In this document: positions 29,079-37,591 of the stretch, one piece after another
Numbering within the stretch: the stretch's first letter is position 1
How the letters are laid out: every line of letters begins with the position of its first letter
Virus record (IMG/VR): IMGVR_UViG_3300012005_000014
Location: 1-42,696 of that record
Origin: a virus
Reading direction: 5' to 3' (one strand)
Length of the DNA stretch: 42,696 bases
Notes under the pieces: model-generated
The model's input: the letters and a program-made list of their open reading frames with translations, nothing else
Told to the model about the DNA's origin: nothing
Databases searched by the model: none
Position numbers and translations under genes: made by a program

Positions 29079-30163
29079 GTCCGATTACTTCTCCCCCCGA
29101 GATCACGCCCTCGGCCTTAGCCTCTCCCAACACGGGCGATACCAATCCACTCACTGGCGCAGCCCCAGCACCGATGACGCCAGATACGGCCACCGCCGCC
29201 CCGTCGTCGGTGACGAATCCGCAGGTCACCAGTTCCAGCAGCACGGGAAGCCCCAACGTAACCCCCACGCCGTACAACACGAGTAATGCTCCTGGGACAG
29301 GTTCCCTCGATGGGCTGGGGACGACTCTCGGGCAGGACTTTCAGCGCGGTCAAGACAAGACGGTCATCGCTCAGAACCCAAGTCCGTACGGTGGCTACAC
29401 CATGTACGGCAAGGGGATCTACTACGGTCAGCAGCCCGCGGTCGATCAGCGACTGGGTAGCCACTTCGACGTAGGACGTCCCAGCGGGGTAGACAACTGG
29501 GTCACCCAATGGCCGGATGTCTACAATATGTGGGCATCGAAGTGGACCAGTACGGCTCCTGCTGACGTGACTTGGCGTATGAGCACGCTCACCAATCTGT
29601 TCCGAGCGGGTCTCATCAACCCCACTACTGCTGGTCCGATCGACTGGTACGGAGCCTGGGAGAACGTCAACCACTTCACGTCGATTATGAACGCGAGTGG
29701 GAACAAGGTCACCCCTGACCAGTATCTCTCCCAGTGGGCTGCACAGACCGGCAACAAAGGGTCGCTGGTCATGGGTCCGAACGGCGTCTACCACTGGGCC
29801 GGTGACAAGCAGACGTTCAACTCCTCCACCACCGACATATCGCTCAGTGATCCTGCGACGGCGAAGTACATCACTAACAACGTCATGCAGGCCCTCCTCG
29901 GCAGGGAAGCCACGCCCAAGGAACTTGCCGCATACCGGACGGCCATCAACTCCTACGAGACCAGTCACCCGACTACGAGTTCGCAAAGTGGAACCGTGGA
30001 CTACCTGGGTAACCGCAACAGCAGCACCACATCTAAGTCCGGTGCCACTGGGGAAGGCCGCCAGCAGACGGTTACCAATCCGATCGAGCAGGGCACCGAG
30101 TACAAGGCGTACCACCAGTCAACGATCTTCCGTCAAGCGATGCAACTGCTAGGGGCGATGTAA
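29075..30163 (+). CDS. Virion protein (362 residues)
   Basis: GTG 29075 overlaps the giant gene's stop (GTGA). N-terminal 90 residues are Pro/Thr/Ser-rich and disordered; the middle is aromatic-rich (VTQWPDVYNMWASKWTS, IDWYGAWENVNHF); a helical unit NVMQALLGREATPKELAAYRTA precedes a Ser/Thr-rich linker and C-terminal helix. Same layout (disordered head, helical body) as the next gene, so probably part of the same internal assembly. Confidence 0.7.
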   Translation: MSPITSPPEITPSALASPNTGDTNPLTGAAPAPMTPDTATAAPSSVTNPQVTSSSSTGSPNVTPTPYNTSNAPGTGSLDGLGTTLGQDFQRGQDKTVIAQNPSPYGGYTMYGKGIYYGQQPAVDQRLGSHFDVGRPSGVDNWVTQWPDVYNMWASKWTSTAPADVTWRMSTLTNLFRAGLINPTTAGPIDWYGAWENVNHFTSIMNASGNKVTPDQYLSQWAAQTGNKGSLVMGPNGVYHWAGDKQTFNSSTTDISLSDPATAKYITNNVMQALLGREATPKELAAYRTAINSYETSHPTTSSQSGTVDYLGNRNSSTTSKSGATGEGRQQTVTNPIEQGTEYKAYHQSTIFRQAMQLLGAM

Positions 30164-31221
30164 TGCCTAGAGATCCCGGTGCGGGTACGAGTGCCCCGGC
30201 ACCGGCTCCAGTACACACGACGGCTCCGACTCCCGCACCAGTACGCACAGCGACGACTAGCACCCCGCATCCCACAGCAGCAAAGCCCACGGTGGCGAAG
30301 CCCGCCCCCGCGAAGAAGGCGGCTCCGAAGCCCGCTCCGACGAATGCAGCGGTCAACGACTACATCGCGCAGTACTTCGGGATGACCGACGCGCTAATCA
30401 AGATGGACCACTCTGGTGGGCGTAACCTCCAGTGGGCCATGGATCAGATCACCAAACAGAAGATCACCGATCCGCAACGTGCCGCCGAGTTGATCGCCAG
30501 CACGTCATGGTTCAAGACGTACGGCTCGAAGGTGATGCAGAAGCAGGCTGAGTCGGTGAACAACCCAGCGCTGTACAAGCAGAATCTCGCCGGTACTACG
30601 TCCACGATCCAGGGATGGATGACCGCCCAGGGCATCAACCTCAGTGCCCACGACCTAGCGGCAGTCTCCAAAGACGCCTACATGTACGGGCTGAACGAGC
30701 AGCAGACATTGGGCCTGATCGTCAACTCCCACGGCACCGCCTCTGGTGGTGGAGCGGTGGGGTCAGCCATGGACCAGATCAAGACGACCGCCCTGAACAA
30801 CGGGGTCACCCTGACCGCCAGTGACCTGACGAACTACCAGAACAACTTGATGGACAACACCCGCGACTCGGAGTACTACAACACTTCGATCCGTGCGGCT
30901 GCTGCCGCCAAGTACTCGGTGTTCGCTCCGCAGTTGACGGCAGGGCACGATCTGTCGGATCTCATCAAGCCGTACACCGACATCGCCTCCAGTCTCCTGG
31001 AGACTCCCCTGACTTCGACGAACACGATGGATGACCCCCTGTTCCGCGACGGTAAGGCATTCACTCAGGTAGGTGCGGATGGACAGCCAGCGATCAAGCC
31101 GACGTGGCAGTTCCGTGCCGACGTGATGGCCGACCCGAGGTGGCAGCACACGCAGAACGCCAAGGACACCTATACCAACATGGGCCTTAGCGTTCTCCAG
31201 AAGTTCGGATTGGCGTCCTAA
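30163..31221 (+). CDS. Virion protein with Ala/Pro/Lys-rich N-terminus
   Basis: 352 residues, start overlapping the previous stop (TAATG). Residues 1-62 are Ala-Pro-Thr-Lys repeats (KPTVAKPAPAKKAAPKPAP), a basic, histone-like extension that could bind DNA. The rest is helical (NLQWAMDQITKQKI, TWQFRADVMADPRW). Likely internal or ejection protein; could also be a minor tail component. Confidence 0.7.
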   Translation: MPRDPGAGTSAPAPAPVHTTAPTPAPVRTATTSTPHPTAAKPTVAKPAPAKKAAPKPAPTNAAVNDYIAQYFGMTDALIKMDHSGGRNLQWAMDQITKQKITDPQRAAELIASTSWFKTYGSKVMQKQAESVNNPALYKQNLAGTTSTIQGWMTAQGINLSAHDLAAVSKDAYMYGLNEQQTLGLIVNSHGTASGGGAVGSAMDQIKTTALNNGVTLTASDLTNYQNNLMDNTRDSEYYNTSIRAAAAAKYSVFAPQLTAGHDLSDLIKPYTDIASSLLETPLTSTNTMDDPLFRDGKAFTQVGADGQPAIKPTWQFRADVMADPRWQHTQNAKDTYTNMGLSVLQKFGLAS

Positions 31222-32069
31222 TGGCCGACCCCACGACCACCACCGATGGCGGCCTGACCGCGCTACAGATGCTCCAGGACATGTTCGTCTCCTACGGCAT
31301 GGGAGACCTTGCTACGACTCTTGGCGACATGCTCAAGGACCCCACTAACACCTCCGCGACGATAACCCTGAACCTTGAGAACTCCGACGCCTACAAGGCG
31401 CGTTTCCCGGCGATGGCTGCCTTGCGCCAACGCGGTGAAGCAATCACTGAGGGTGCGTACATCTCCCAGGAGCAGTCCTACTCGAACATCATGCGGAACT
31501 ACGGACTGCCCGCTGGCTTCTATGACAAGCCCGCTGACTTCTCGACCTGGATGACGAACGGTGTTGCCCCTACCGAGGTAGAGCAGCGCATCCAGTCTGC
31601 CCAGGCGATCCTGAACTCATCCGACCCGAACCTCATGGCGACTGCCAAGAACTACTACGGCCTCGACAACGGCTCGCTGCTGGCCAACGTACTTGACGGC
31701 ACCGTGGCACAGCCGATCATCCAGCGTCAGTTGCAGACCATCGACCTGGGTGCTGCCGCAGCCAAGGGTGGCTTCAACCTCTCGCAGCAGCAGGCCTACG
31801 GGTACGCAGGTTCCGCACAGACGCAGAATCAGTCCTATGCCCAGTTGGTCTCCTCGTTCGGTGAGGCTGGCCTCCAGGCGCAGAACCAGCAGAAGTTGGC
31901 CACCATCCAGGGCGACGGACCTATCGACCCGAACCAGTCCATCGACGCGGTAGTGCTTGGCGATGCCAACGCAACGATGGCAAGTCGTAGTCGAGCCATG
32001 GATGAGAAGGCACGCTTCGAGGGACGTAACGGCATCGGTGCCACGTCTCTTGCACAACAGGGCATCTAG
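31221..32069 (+). CDS. Virion protein (282 residues)
   Basis: ATG 31221, TAATG overlap with the previous gene; fourth member of the coupled run starting at 22599. Mostly helical and Gln/Ala-rich in the C-terminal half (NLSQQQAYGYAGSAQTQNQSYAQLV). Segment IMRNYGLPAGFYDKPADFSTW recalls structural proteins of other actinophages. Likely co-assembles with the two preceding proteins. Confidence 0.7.
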   Translation: MADPTTTTDGGLTALQMLQDMFVSYGMGDLATTLGDMLKDPTNTSATITLNLENSDAYKARFPAMAALRQRGEAITEGAYISQEQSYSNIMRNYGLPAGFYDKPADFSTWMTNGVAPTEVEQRIQSAQAILNSSDPNLMATAKNYYGLDNGSLLANVLDGTVAQPIIQRQLQTIDLGAAAAKGGFNLSQQQAYGYAGSAQTQNQSYAQLVSSFGEAGLQAQNQQKLATIQGDGPIDPNQSIDAVVLGDANATMASRSRAMDEKARFEGRNGIGATSLAQQGI

Positions 32070-32081
32070 CCCCCACAAGCC

Positions 32082-32108
32082 CCAGTCGGTCCGACCGGCC
32101 CCGACTGG
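32082..32108 (+). other. Hairpin before the scaffold gene
   Basis: CCAGTCGG (32082-32089) pairs with CCGACTGG (32101-32108); a second small stem (ACGCAtCACC/GGTGCGT) follows near 32133-32153. Together they lie in the 118-base gap between the internal-protein run and scaffold/capsid genes; possible RNA processing or attenuation point. No U-tract. Confidence 0.45.
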
Positions 32109-32187
32109 CGTACATGCCCGGTAGCAGAAGCCGTACGCATCACCCCTGGTGCGTCTACGAGGTCTGCGACAAATCAGGGAGAGCACC

Positions 32188-32703
32188 ATGAGTTACGACG
32201 ACGATGACGACTTCGACAACGATGACGACAACAATGGTTCCGGTGACGGAATCAAGGATTTGCGTCAGGCCAATCGCAAGATGGCAAAGCAACTCAAGGA
32301 ACTGACCGCGGAGAACTCCACGCTCAAGTCCTCGAATCGCCTACGTTCCGTCAAGGACGCCATTCAGGCCAAGGGCCTGAACCCGAAGATCGCAGCCCTA
32401 CTGCCAGCCGACCTAGGCACCGACGAAGCAGCCATCGAAACGTGGCTGGATGAGTACGGAGACCTGTTCGGTCCCGCAGTTGTGACGGATGCGCCTACTG
32501 GCGCTCCGGGCGAGAAAGATCAGGGCACATTGTCCCCTGACGCTCTCGCTTCGCAGCGAATCTCTGCGGCTCAGGCAGGCGGTAAGCCAGCCGATGCCAA
32601 CGATCTGGATCTCTTGATGTCCCAGGTCGCCTCCGCGCAGTCGCCGGAGGAGTTGACGAAACTCCTGTTCGGTTCTGCGAATGGGCCTCGGTCGGCGTTC
32701 TAG
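32188..32703 (+). CDS. Capsid scaffolding protein
   Basis: 171 residues from ATG 32188 (GGGAGA upstream). Highly acidic N-terminus (SYDDDDDFDNDDDNN), a coiled coil (IKDLRQANRKMAKQLKELTA, residues about 25-50) and a helical C-terminus, directly before the major capsid gene. This is the usual composition and position of scaffold proteins, which direct procapsid assembly and leave before packaging. Confidence 0.85.
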   Translation: MSYDDDDDFDNDDDNNGSGDGIKDLRQANRKMAKQLKELTAENSTLKSSNRLRSVKDAIQAKGLNPKIAALLPADLGTDEAAIETWLDEYGDLFGPAVVTDAPTGAPGEKDQGTLSPDALASQRISAAQAGGKPADANDLDLLMSQVASAQSPEELTKLLFGSANGPRSAF

Positions 32704-32745
32704 CAACCGCTCACCCTGATTCCCCGAAGGGGGGGATAGACCCAA

Positions 32746-33684
32746 GTGTCCGTGTATACCTCGACTACCCAGGTTCCTGGCATTGTCAAGGCTGCGTACG
32801 ACCGCTACATCGAGTTCGCGCTTCGACCGCAGCCGCTATTCCGTGGGATCGCTGACAAGCGACCCGCGCAGTTGGCAATGCCTGGTTCCACCATCACGTT
32901 CTCGCTCTATCAGGACCTCGCGCCGAACACGGCGACCCTGACAGAGACCGCGAACCCTGCTTCGGTCGGGATCTCCGACTTGAACACGGTCGTCGTGACC
33001 CTGGCCGAGTACGGCCAGACGGTTACGGAGACCCGCAAGTTGGAGGCCTTCGCGTTCTCGGACGTGGACCCGGCTGTCGCCAACATCGTGGCCTACAACA
33101 TGGCCGACTCGCTGGACAGGGTTGTCGTCGCCGAACTCATCGGTGGCACCAATGTTGCCTACACCGGCACGGCCACCTCGACGGCCACTGTTGGTGGCGC
33201 TTCGACGTTCGCCATCACTGGTGCGGCTGTTCGTCGAGCCACAGCGAAGTTGCGGACTGGCAACGCCATCCCGCGACTGGGCAACCTGTTCGGTGGCTAC
33301 ATCCACCCGGAGGTCGCACACGACCTTCGCGCCGAGTCTGGCTCGGGCGCGTGGGAAGACATCCGTAAGTACACCGACCCGAACGTCCCGCAGATCCTCA
33401 ATGGGATTCTCGGCGTCGTTCACGGTGCTTACTGGATCGAGTCCCCGCGTGCGTACAACGCGACGGATGGTGCGACTGCGGCGCGTAACTTCCGCACCCT
33501 CCTGGTCGGTCAGCAGGCTCTCGCTGAGGCCTGTGCCATCGAACCGGGGATCGTGATCGGGCCGATCATCGACCCGATGCTGCGGCTCCGCCCGATCTCC
33601 TGGTACGGGATGGTCGGCTGGAAGCGTTACCGCGAGGCGTCGATCTACCGGCTCGAAACCACCTCGACGATCGACAATGCCTGA
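32746..33684 (+). CDS. Major capsid protein, N4-gp56-like (HK97 fold)
   Basis: 312 residues from GTG 32746, preceded by GAAGGGGGGGA. The N-terminal PGIVKAAYDRYIEFALRPQPLFRGIADK, beta-hinge LAEYGQTVTETRKLEAFAFSDVDP, GGYIHPEVAHDLRAES and GVVHGAYWIESPRAY fit the N4-gp56 capsid family as I recall it. No prohead protease gene was seen, in keeping with an uncleaved capsid protein. A strong hairpin follows the gene. Confidence 0.9.
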   Translation: MSVYTSTTQVPGIVKAAYDRYIEFALRPQPLFRGIADKRPAQLAMPGSTITFSLYQDLAPNTATLTETANPASVGISDLNTVVVTLAEYGQTVTETRKLEAFAFSDVDPAVANIVAYNMADSLDRVVVAELIGGTNVAYTGTATSTATVGGASTFAITGAAVRRATAKLRTGNAIPRLGNLFGGYIHPEVAHDLRAESGSGAWEDIRKYTDPNVPQILNGILGVVHGAYWIESPRAYNATDGATAARNFRTLLVGQQALAEACAIEPGIVIGPIIDPMLRLRPISWYGMVGWKRYREASIYRLETTSTIDNA

Positions 33685-33728
33685 TCGTAGGGCGTAGTCG
33701 AAAGTCGCAGGTAGCAGTACTCACAGTG

Positions 33729-33758
33729 ATGGGGGGTGGGCTTCGGCCCACCTCCCAT
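33729..33758 (+). terminator. Strong UUCG-tetraloop hairpin after the capsid gene
   Basis: A 13-bp stem (one G-U pair) from ATGGGGGGTGGGC closing on a TTCG tetraloop and GCCCACCTCCCAT. Very stable, but without a following U-tract, so it may stop part of the transcripts or shield the capsid mRNA 3' end, raising capsid output over tail genes. Confidence 0.75.
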
Positions 33759-33787
33759 TGCTATGTCCAAACTTCCTAGGAGTTCTT

Positions 33788-34114
33788 GTGACTTGTCGCA
33801 CCGGGTGCCTTACAAAGGACCACGCCAACTGGGGCGACTGCATGCGTGACGCCCACCTGCGGATCGCCTACACGGACTCCAGCAACGGCAGGGACTACTC
33901 GACTCAGAAGGCTTGGGACAGGGAACTCGACCTCTACAAGACCACCGTCGAGTCGGGCATCAAGCCCGAGGGGACGACCACAGACAAGATCCGAATGGCC
34001 GAGCGGATCTCTGAGGTTGCGGGTGTCGCCTACGACTCCGGGACCATGCCGCCATCGAACCTGCTGACCAGTAAGCGCGTCATCAAGGCTGCGGTAGAAG
34101 CGGGGCAGATGTGA
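33788..34114 (+). CDS. Small virion-region protein with CxxxC...C motif
   Basis: 108 residues from GTG 33788, AGGAG six bases upstream; the longer in-frame ATG 33758 would lie in the terminator stem. CRTGCLTKDHANWGDC (residues 3-18) is followed by a helical body (WDRELDLYKTTVESG). Probably a head-completion or assembly protein; function not assignable. Confidence 0.7.
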   Translation: MTCRTGCLTKDHANWGDCMRDAHLRIAYTDSSNGRDYSTQKAWDRELDLYKTTVESGIKPEGTTTDKIRMAERISEVAGVAYDSGTMPPSNLLTSKRVIKAAVEAGQM

Positions 34115-35004
34115 CCACCTACGGTCAGTTGATCGACTCGACGCTGTTACAGATGTCGGGCTACTCGACGAGCCAGGACCAGGCTACCTACCTCACGGCT
34201 CAGGCGCTGAGTACCGACCTGACGCTGGCGATCAGCGACACCACGCAGTTCGCCCGCGGACTGGTAGAGATCGACGACGAACTGCTGTTCGCCCTGTCTG
34301 TCAGCGTCTCTAGCGGGGTCGTCGTTCTGGCTCCCTGGGGTCGTGGCTACAAGGGCACGACTGCCGCCACCCACACAGCCAACTCGAAGGTAACGTTCGC
34401 ACCGATGGTTCCCCGCTCCGCGGTGAAGACTGCCATCAACGAAGCCATCCTCGGGGTGTACCCGAAGTTGTCCTCAATCAAGACCTACGAGTTCGCCACC
34501 ACGAGTGGAGTGAACACCTACTCAGTCCCCGCACTGGCGAACAAGATTCTTTCGGTGACGTACAACCCGAACAACCAGACTAAGGAATGGAACCCGATGC
34601 GGCGCTACCGCATTGAGGCTGACGCTGACGCCACCACGTTCACCACGGGTGCCTCGCTCACCCTGCTGGACTCGCTTGGTTCAGGTCTGACGGTGCGTGT
34701 CGTCTATGCCTCTCCCCCGCTTCCCCTGGTGGCTGAGACCGACGACTTCGTGACCACCACTGGGCTAGGTGCATCGGTAGTGGACTGCATCCGTGCGGGT
34801 GCCACGTTCCGACTCATCAACTACCTGGACCTTCCGCACGTCTTCGGCAACTCAGCAGAGGCCGACTTCGGTGGGCAGAACCGTCCAATCGGTTCCGGTA
34901 TCAGTCTCGCCAAGTACGTCTACCAGATGTACAAGGACCGCCTCGAAGACGAGGCCCTGAATCAGTCACGTCTCCACTCGATCCGCTCGCACTACACAGA
35001 CTAA
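34111..35004 (+). CDS. Head-tail connector / tail adaptor candidate
   Basis: 297 residues from GTG 34111 (GTGA overlap). Beta-rich first half (ARGLVEIDDELLFALSVSVSS, then GRGYKGTTAATH), a central helix (AVKTAINEAILGVYPKL) and a C-terminal helical part ending ALNQSRLHSIRSHYTD. This pattern and the place after the capsid fit tail-completion or tubular proteins of short-tailed phages. Confidence 0.68.
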   Translation: MTTYGQLIDSTLLQMSGYSTSQDQATYLTAQALSTDLTLAISDTTQFARGLVEIDDELLFALSVSVSSGVVVLAPWGRGYKGTTAATHTANSKVTFAPMVPRSAVKTAINEAILGVYPKLSSIKTYEFATTSGVNTYSVPALANKILSVTYNPNNQTKEWNPMRRYRIEADADATTFTTGASLTLLDSLGSGLTVRVVYASPPLPLVAETDDFVTTTGLGASVVDCIRAGATFRLINYLDLPHVFGNSAEADFGGQNRPIGSGISLAKYVYQMYKDRLEDEALNQSRLHSIRSHYTD

Positions 35005-35014
35005 GGGTGTCTAG

Positions 35015-36433
35015 ATGACTCGCCGCTATTACTCCTCGGTCGCCACGCCTACGACCATGACCGCGCTCCTGGCCGGTGGTGCCACCGAGATGTACGTGGT
35101 TGCGACCACTGGCTTCCCTGGCCCTGTGCCCTACACGCTGATCCTGGAGCAGAACACGGCGAACGAGGAAGTCGTTGACGTCACTGTCCAGTCAGGATTG
35201 CACCTGACTGTGACTCGTGGTGTTGATGGCACCTCCGGCACCATCTCCCACGCCATCGGTGCGACGGTGCAGCACGGCATCTCGGGTCGAGACTTCGACG
35301 AGGCGAACAGCCACGTCAATGCTTCTACGGCGGTCCATGGACTTGCCGGTGCCGTTGTCGGCACCACCGACGTTCAGACGCTCACAAACAAGACGATCCC
35401 TGAGATTGTGGCTCTCCAGGGTGGGGCGCGAGGTCGTAAGAACGCCCTCATCAACGCTGTCGGCTTCCCGATCAACCAGCGGGGTGCGGTGACGTACCCG
35501 TCCACCGGGTACACGGCGGATCGCTGGAGTTTCGTACTGGGTTCGGGGGCGACTGGGAGTTTGCAGGTGGCAGTATCCAACCTCGGAGCACTCCCCGGGT
35601 ACAGTCCCAATCAACTGGTGTTCAACCGTTCGGTAGTCGGGACGGGCGTGTCGTACCTGCAGCAGCCAATCGAGCATGTGTCCAGTCTCGCTGGACAAAC
35701 CGTGACGGCAACGATCTTAGTCAACACGGGTGGCGGGTCGGTGGACTTTTCCCTCCAACTCCAGCAGTACTTCGGGTCAGGTGGTGCCCCATCGGCGTCT
35801 GCCACCACGGCGGGGGGTGGGCTCACCGCGACTGGGGCCAACCAGACATTCAGCGTGACGTTCAACGTTCCAAGCATCGCCGGAAAGACCCTAGGCGCGA
35901 ACGCCGACAGTAGCCTCATATTCCAGATCGTTCGCCCGGTAACGGGTAACGGCCCGCTGGTAGCAATGGGGATTCTGGCCGTCCAGGTGGAACTGGGCAC
36001 CGTGTTCACCGGCTGGGAAGTTCCACCCGTAGCCGAGACACTCGCTGCCTGTCAGCGCTACTTCGTCAACCGCGGCGGTGGCACCACAAACACCTACTTC
36101 GCCACCGGATGCGCAACAAGCACTGGTGCTGCGCGGGTAGCCATTCGATGCCCCGTTCCACTCCGAACCGCTCCTACGGCGATAGCCACCAGTGCGGCGT
36201 GGAACACGCGCAACGCCGTCATATGGGATGGTACTGCGGGAGACTACGGCCTGAACAATGGACCCGCCACGGTGGCCATGAACGCCGCCCCGACACTCTC
36301 TACGGCAATCACCTCGACCATGGAGGTTGGCCTGTCCGTGCCCGTAGCGTCGGGTCTCACCGCTGGGGCCTACTACGACTTCTTCGCCAACGGTGTCACC
36401 GCGGCCATCCTCGCCATCGACGCGGAGTTGTAG
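35015..36433 (+). CDS. Tail fibre/appendage protein
   Basis: 472 residues from ATG 35015. N-terminal attachment-like region with TRGVDGTSGTISHAIGATVQHGISGRDFDEAN; SHVNASTAVHGLAGAVVGTTDVQTLTNKTI is the hinge common in phage fibres (HGL..VVGT.D.QTLTNKT). The C-terminal 330 residues are a beta-rich carbohydrate-binding-like receptor domain (VELGTVFTGWEVPPVAETLAACQRYF is a typical phage tail-appendage end). Likely the host receptor-binding protein. Confidence 0.8.
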   Translation: MTRRYYSSVATPTTMTALLAGGATEMYVVATTGFPGPVPYTLILEQNTANEEVVDVTVQSGLHLTVTRGVDGTSGTISHAIGATVQHGISGRDFDEANSHVNASTAVHGLAGAVVGTTDVQTLTNKTIPEIVALQGGARGRKNALINAVGFPINQRGAVTYPSTGYTADRWSFVLGSGATGSLQVAVSNLGALPGYSPNQLVFNRSVVGTGVSYLQQPIEHVSSLAGQTVTATILVNTGGGSVDFSLQLQQYFGSGGAPSASATTAGGGLTATGANQTFSVTFNVPSIAGKTLGANADSSLIFQIVRPVTGNGPLVAMGILAVQVELGTVFTGWEVPPVAETLAACQRYFVNRGGGTTNTYFATGCATSTGAARVAIRCPVPLRTAPTAIATSAAWNTRNAVIWDGTAGDYGLNNGPATVAMNAAPTLSTAITSTMEVGLSVPVASGLTAGAYYDFFANGVTAAILAIDAEL

Positions 36434-36969
36434 TGGCCGAGAACACCGAGGCATGGACACCCGACACTCTCAAGGTGCTGTTGCAGCACCAGATCGAGGA
36501 CTTGGAGCACATGCTTGTCCAGCAGTTACAGGACTTGCGAACCATGCTCGACGAACGGTACGCGACTCAAACTCGTGCTGTCGATGCCGCATTCCTCGCC
36601 CAGTCAACGGCCATGGCCACCGCACTGACCGCCGCGAAGCAAGCGGTGGAAACTGCGCTACAAGCGCAGGAGAAAGCCGTGGATAAGGCCGAGGCTGCTG
36701 CTGAGAAGCGGTTTGATGCATTCCGTCTTGAGTCGGACCTGCGGATCAAGCAGGTCGGTGAGAAGTCAGACGACGCTTTCAGCCGAATAGGTGAGCGAGT
36801 CAACTCTCTTGAGTTGAGCGTCACCCGCCGTCTCGACCTGAATCAGGGAGAAGACATCGGCGCCGAACAGTCGAAGACGAACCGACGTGCAGATGTCGCT
36901 CAAATCCTGGCAGCCATATCGCTGCTCATCGGTATTGCGTCAGTCACCTTCATCGTCATCCATGGCTAG
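36433..36969 (+). CDS. Coiled-coil protein with C-terminal membrane helix
   Basis: 178 residues from GTG 36433, which shares one base with the fibre stop. Long heptad region (LEHMLVQQLQDLRTMLDE, then KQAVETALQAQEKAVDKAEAAAEKRF) and a C-terminal hydrophobic helix (ILAAISLLIGIASVTFIVI). It precedes the lysis genes, and actinophages often encode such proteins there; it may be a spanin-like or holin-associated protein or an envelope-anchored virion part. Confidence 0.7.
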   Translation: MAENTEAWTPDTLKVLLQHQIEDLEHMLVQQLQDLRTMLDERYATQTRAVDAAFLAQSTAMATALTAAKQAVETALQAQEKAVDKAEAAAEKRFDAFRLESDLRIKQVGEKSDDAFSRIGERVNSLELSVTRRLDLNQGEDIGAEQSKTNRRADVAQILAAISLLIGIASVTFIVIHG

Positions 36970-36987
36970 ATCCTAGAAGGGCACACC

Positions 36988-37143
36988 ATGCGCATCCTCG
37001 ACTTCCTGCTCTACCTCGCTGCGGTCGTTTGCTTCGGCCTTGCTGCGTTCGGTGGCACTCTTGGCCGAGTCAGCCTTGTCGCCCTGGGCTTGGCGTTCGC
37101 GTTCACGCCCTTGCTGCTGGCCGCATTCCTCGCGTTGCACTGA
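36988..37143 (+). CDS. 51-residue two-helix membrane protein (holin-like)
   Basis: ATG 36988 with AGAAGGG upstream. Two hydrophobic helices (FLLYLAAVVCFGLAAFGG and LVALGLAFAFTPLLLAAFLAL) separated by a short TLGRVS loop, no charged tail. Size and topology are those of a small holin or antiholin, just before the larger holin candidate. Confidence 0.62.
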   Translation: MRILDFLLYLAAVVCFGLAAFGGTLGRVSLVALGLAFAFTPLLLAAFLALH

Positions 37144-37200
37144 CGCAATCCACAACCAACGTCATTCCACTATCCGCCCTACGGGCGAGGGAAGGTAGTT

Positions 37201-37590
37201 ATGTTCTCCAAGCAGTTCTCCCTAGCGTCACTTGAACGAGCGATCAAGACGTTCCTCCAGGCTTACCTGGCGATCACCACGTCTGCGTCCGCAGCCGATG
37301 CGGTCGGAGTATCCGGTGCGGTACACCCAAGCGTTCAGATAACGGCTCTTACTAGCCTCGTGGCTGCACTGCTCTCGATCGGTACTTCGGTCGTGAGTTC
37401 GAGTGTGGGTAACAATGGACCGTCGCTGGCGACGGAGGCTCTTACGGTAGCCAACGACGTTGGAGACCTGAGTGGACTTATCCCGGCGACTCCGCTTCCT
37501 GCGGAAGTCCCGGTCACCGCTCCGGTTGACCCTGCCCTCGTGGACCCCACCCTCGCAGACCCGAACGCCGTTACTCCCGCTGGAGCGTGA
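37201..37590 (+). CDS. Holin (r1t-like)
   Basis: 129 residues from ATG 37201. SLERAIKTFLQAYLAI at the N-terminus and ITALTSLVAALLSIGTSVVSS as the second helix match the r1t-like holin pattern of actinophages (LERA.KTFAQA...AAL.A..S.LTS). An Ala/Pro/Val-rich tail follows (PAEVPVTAPVDPALVDP). Adjacent to the endolysin, with one base between them; it would open the membrane for it. Confidence 0.8.
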   Translation: MFSKQFSLASLERAIKTFLQAYLAITTSASAADAVGVSGAVHPSVQITALTSLVAALLSIGTSVVSSSVGNNGPSLATEALTVANDVGDLSGLIPATPLPAEVPVTAPVDPALVDPTLADPNAVTPAGA

Positions 37591-37591
37591 C

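Noticed and set aside
29117-30115. Leftward 332-codon frame opposite a virion gene
   Set aside because: Antisense shadow with repetitive Arg/Gly/Val content and no start signals.
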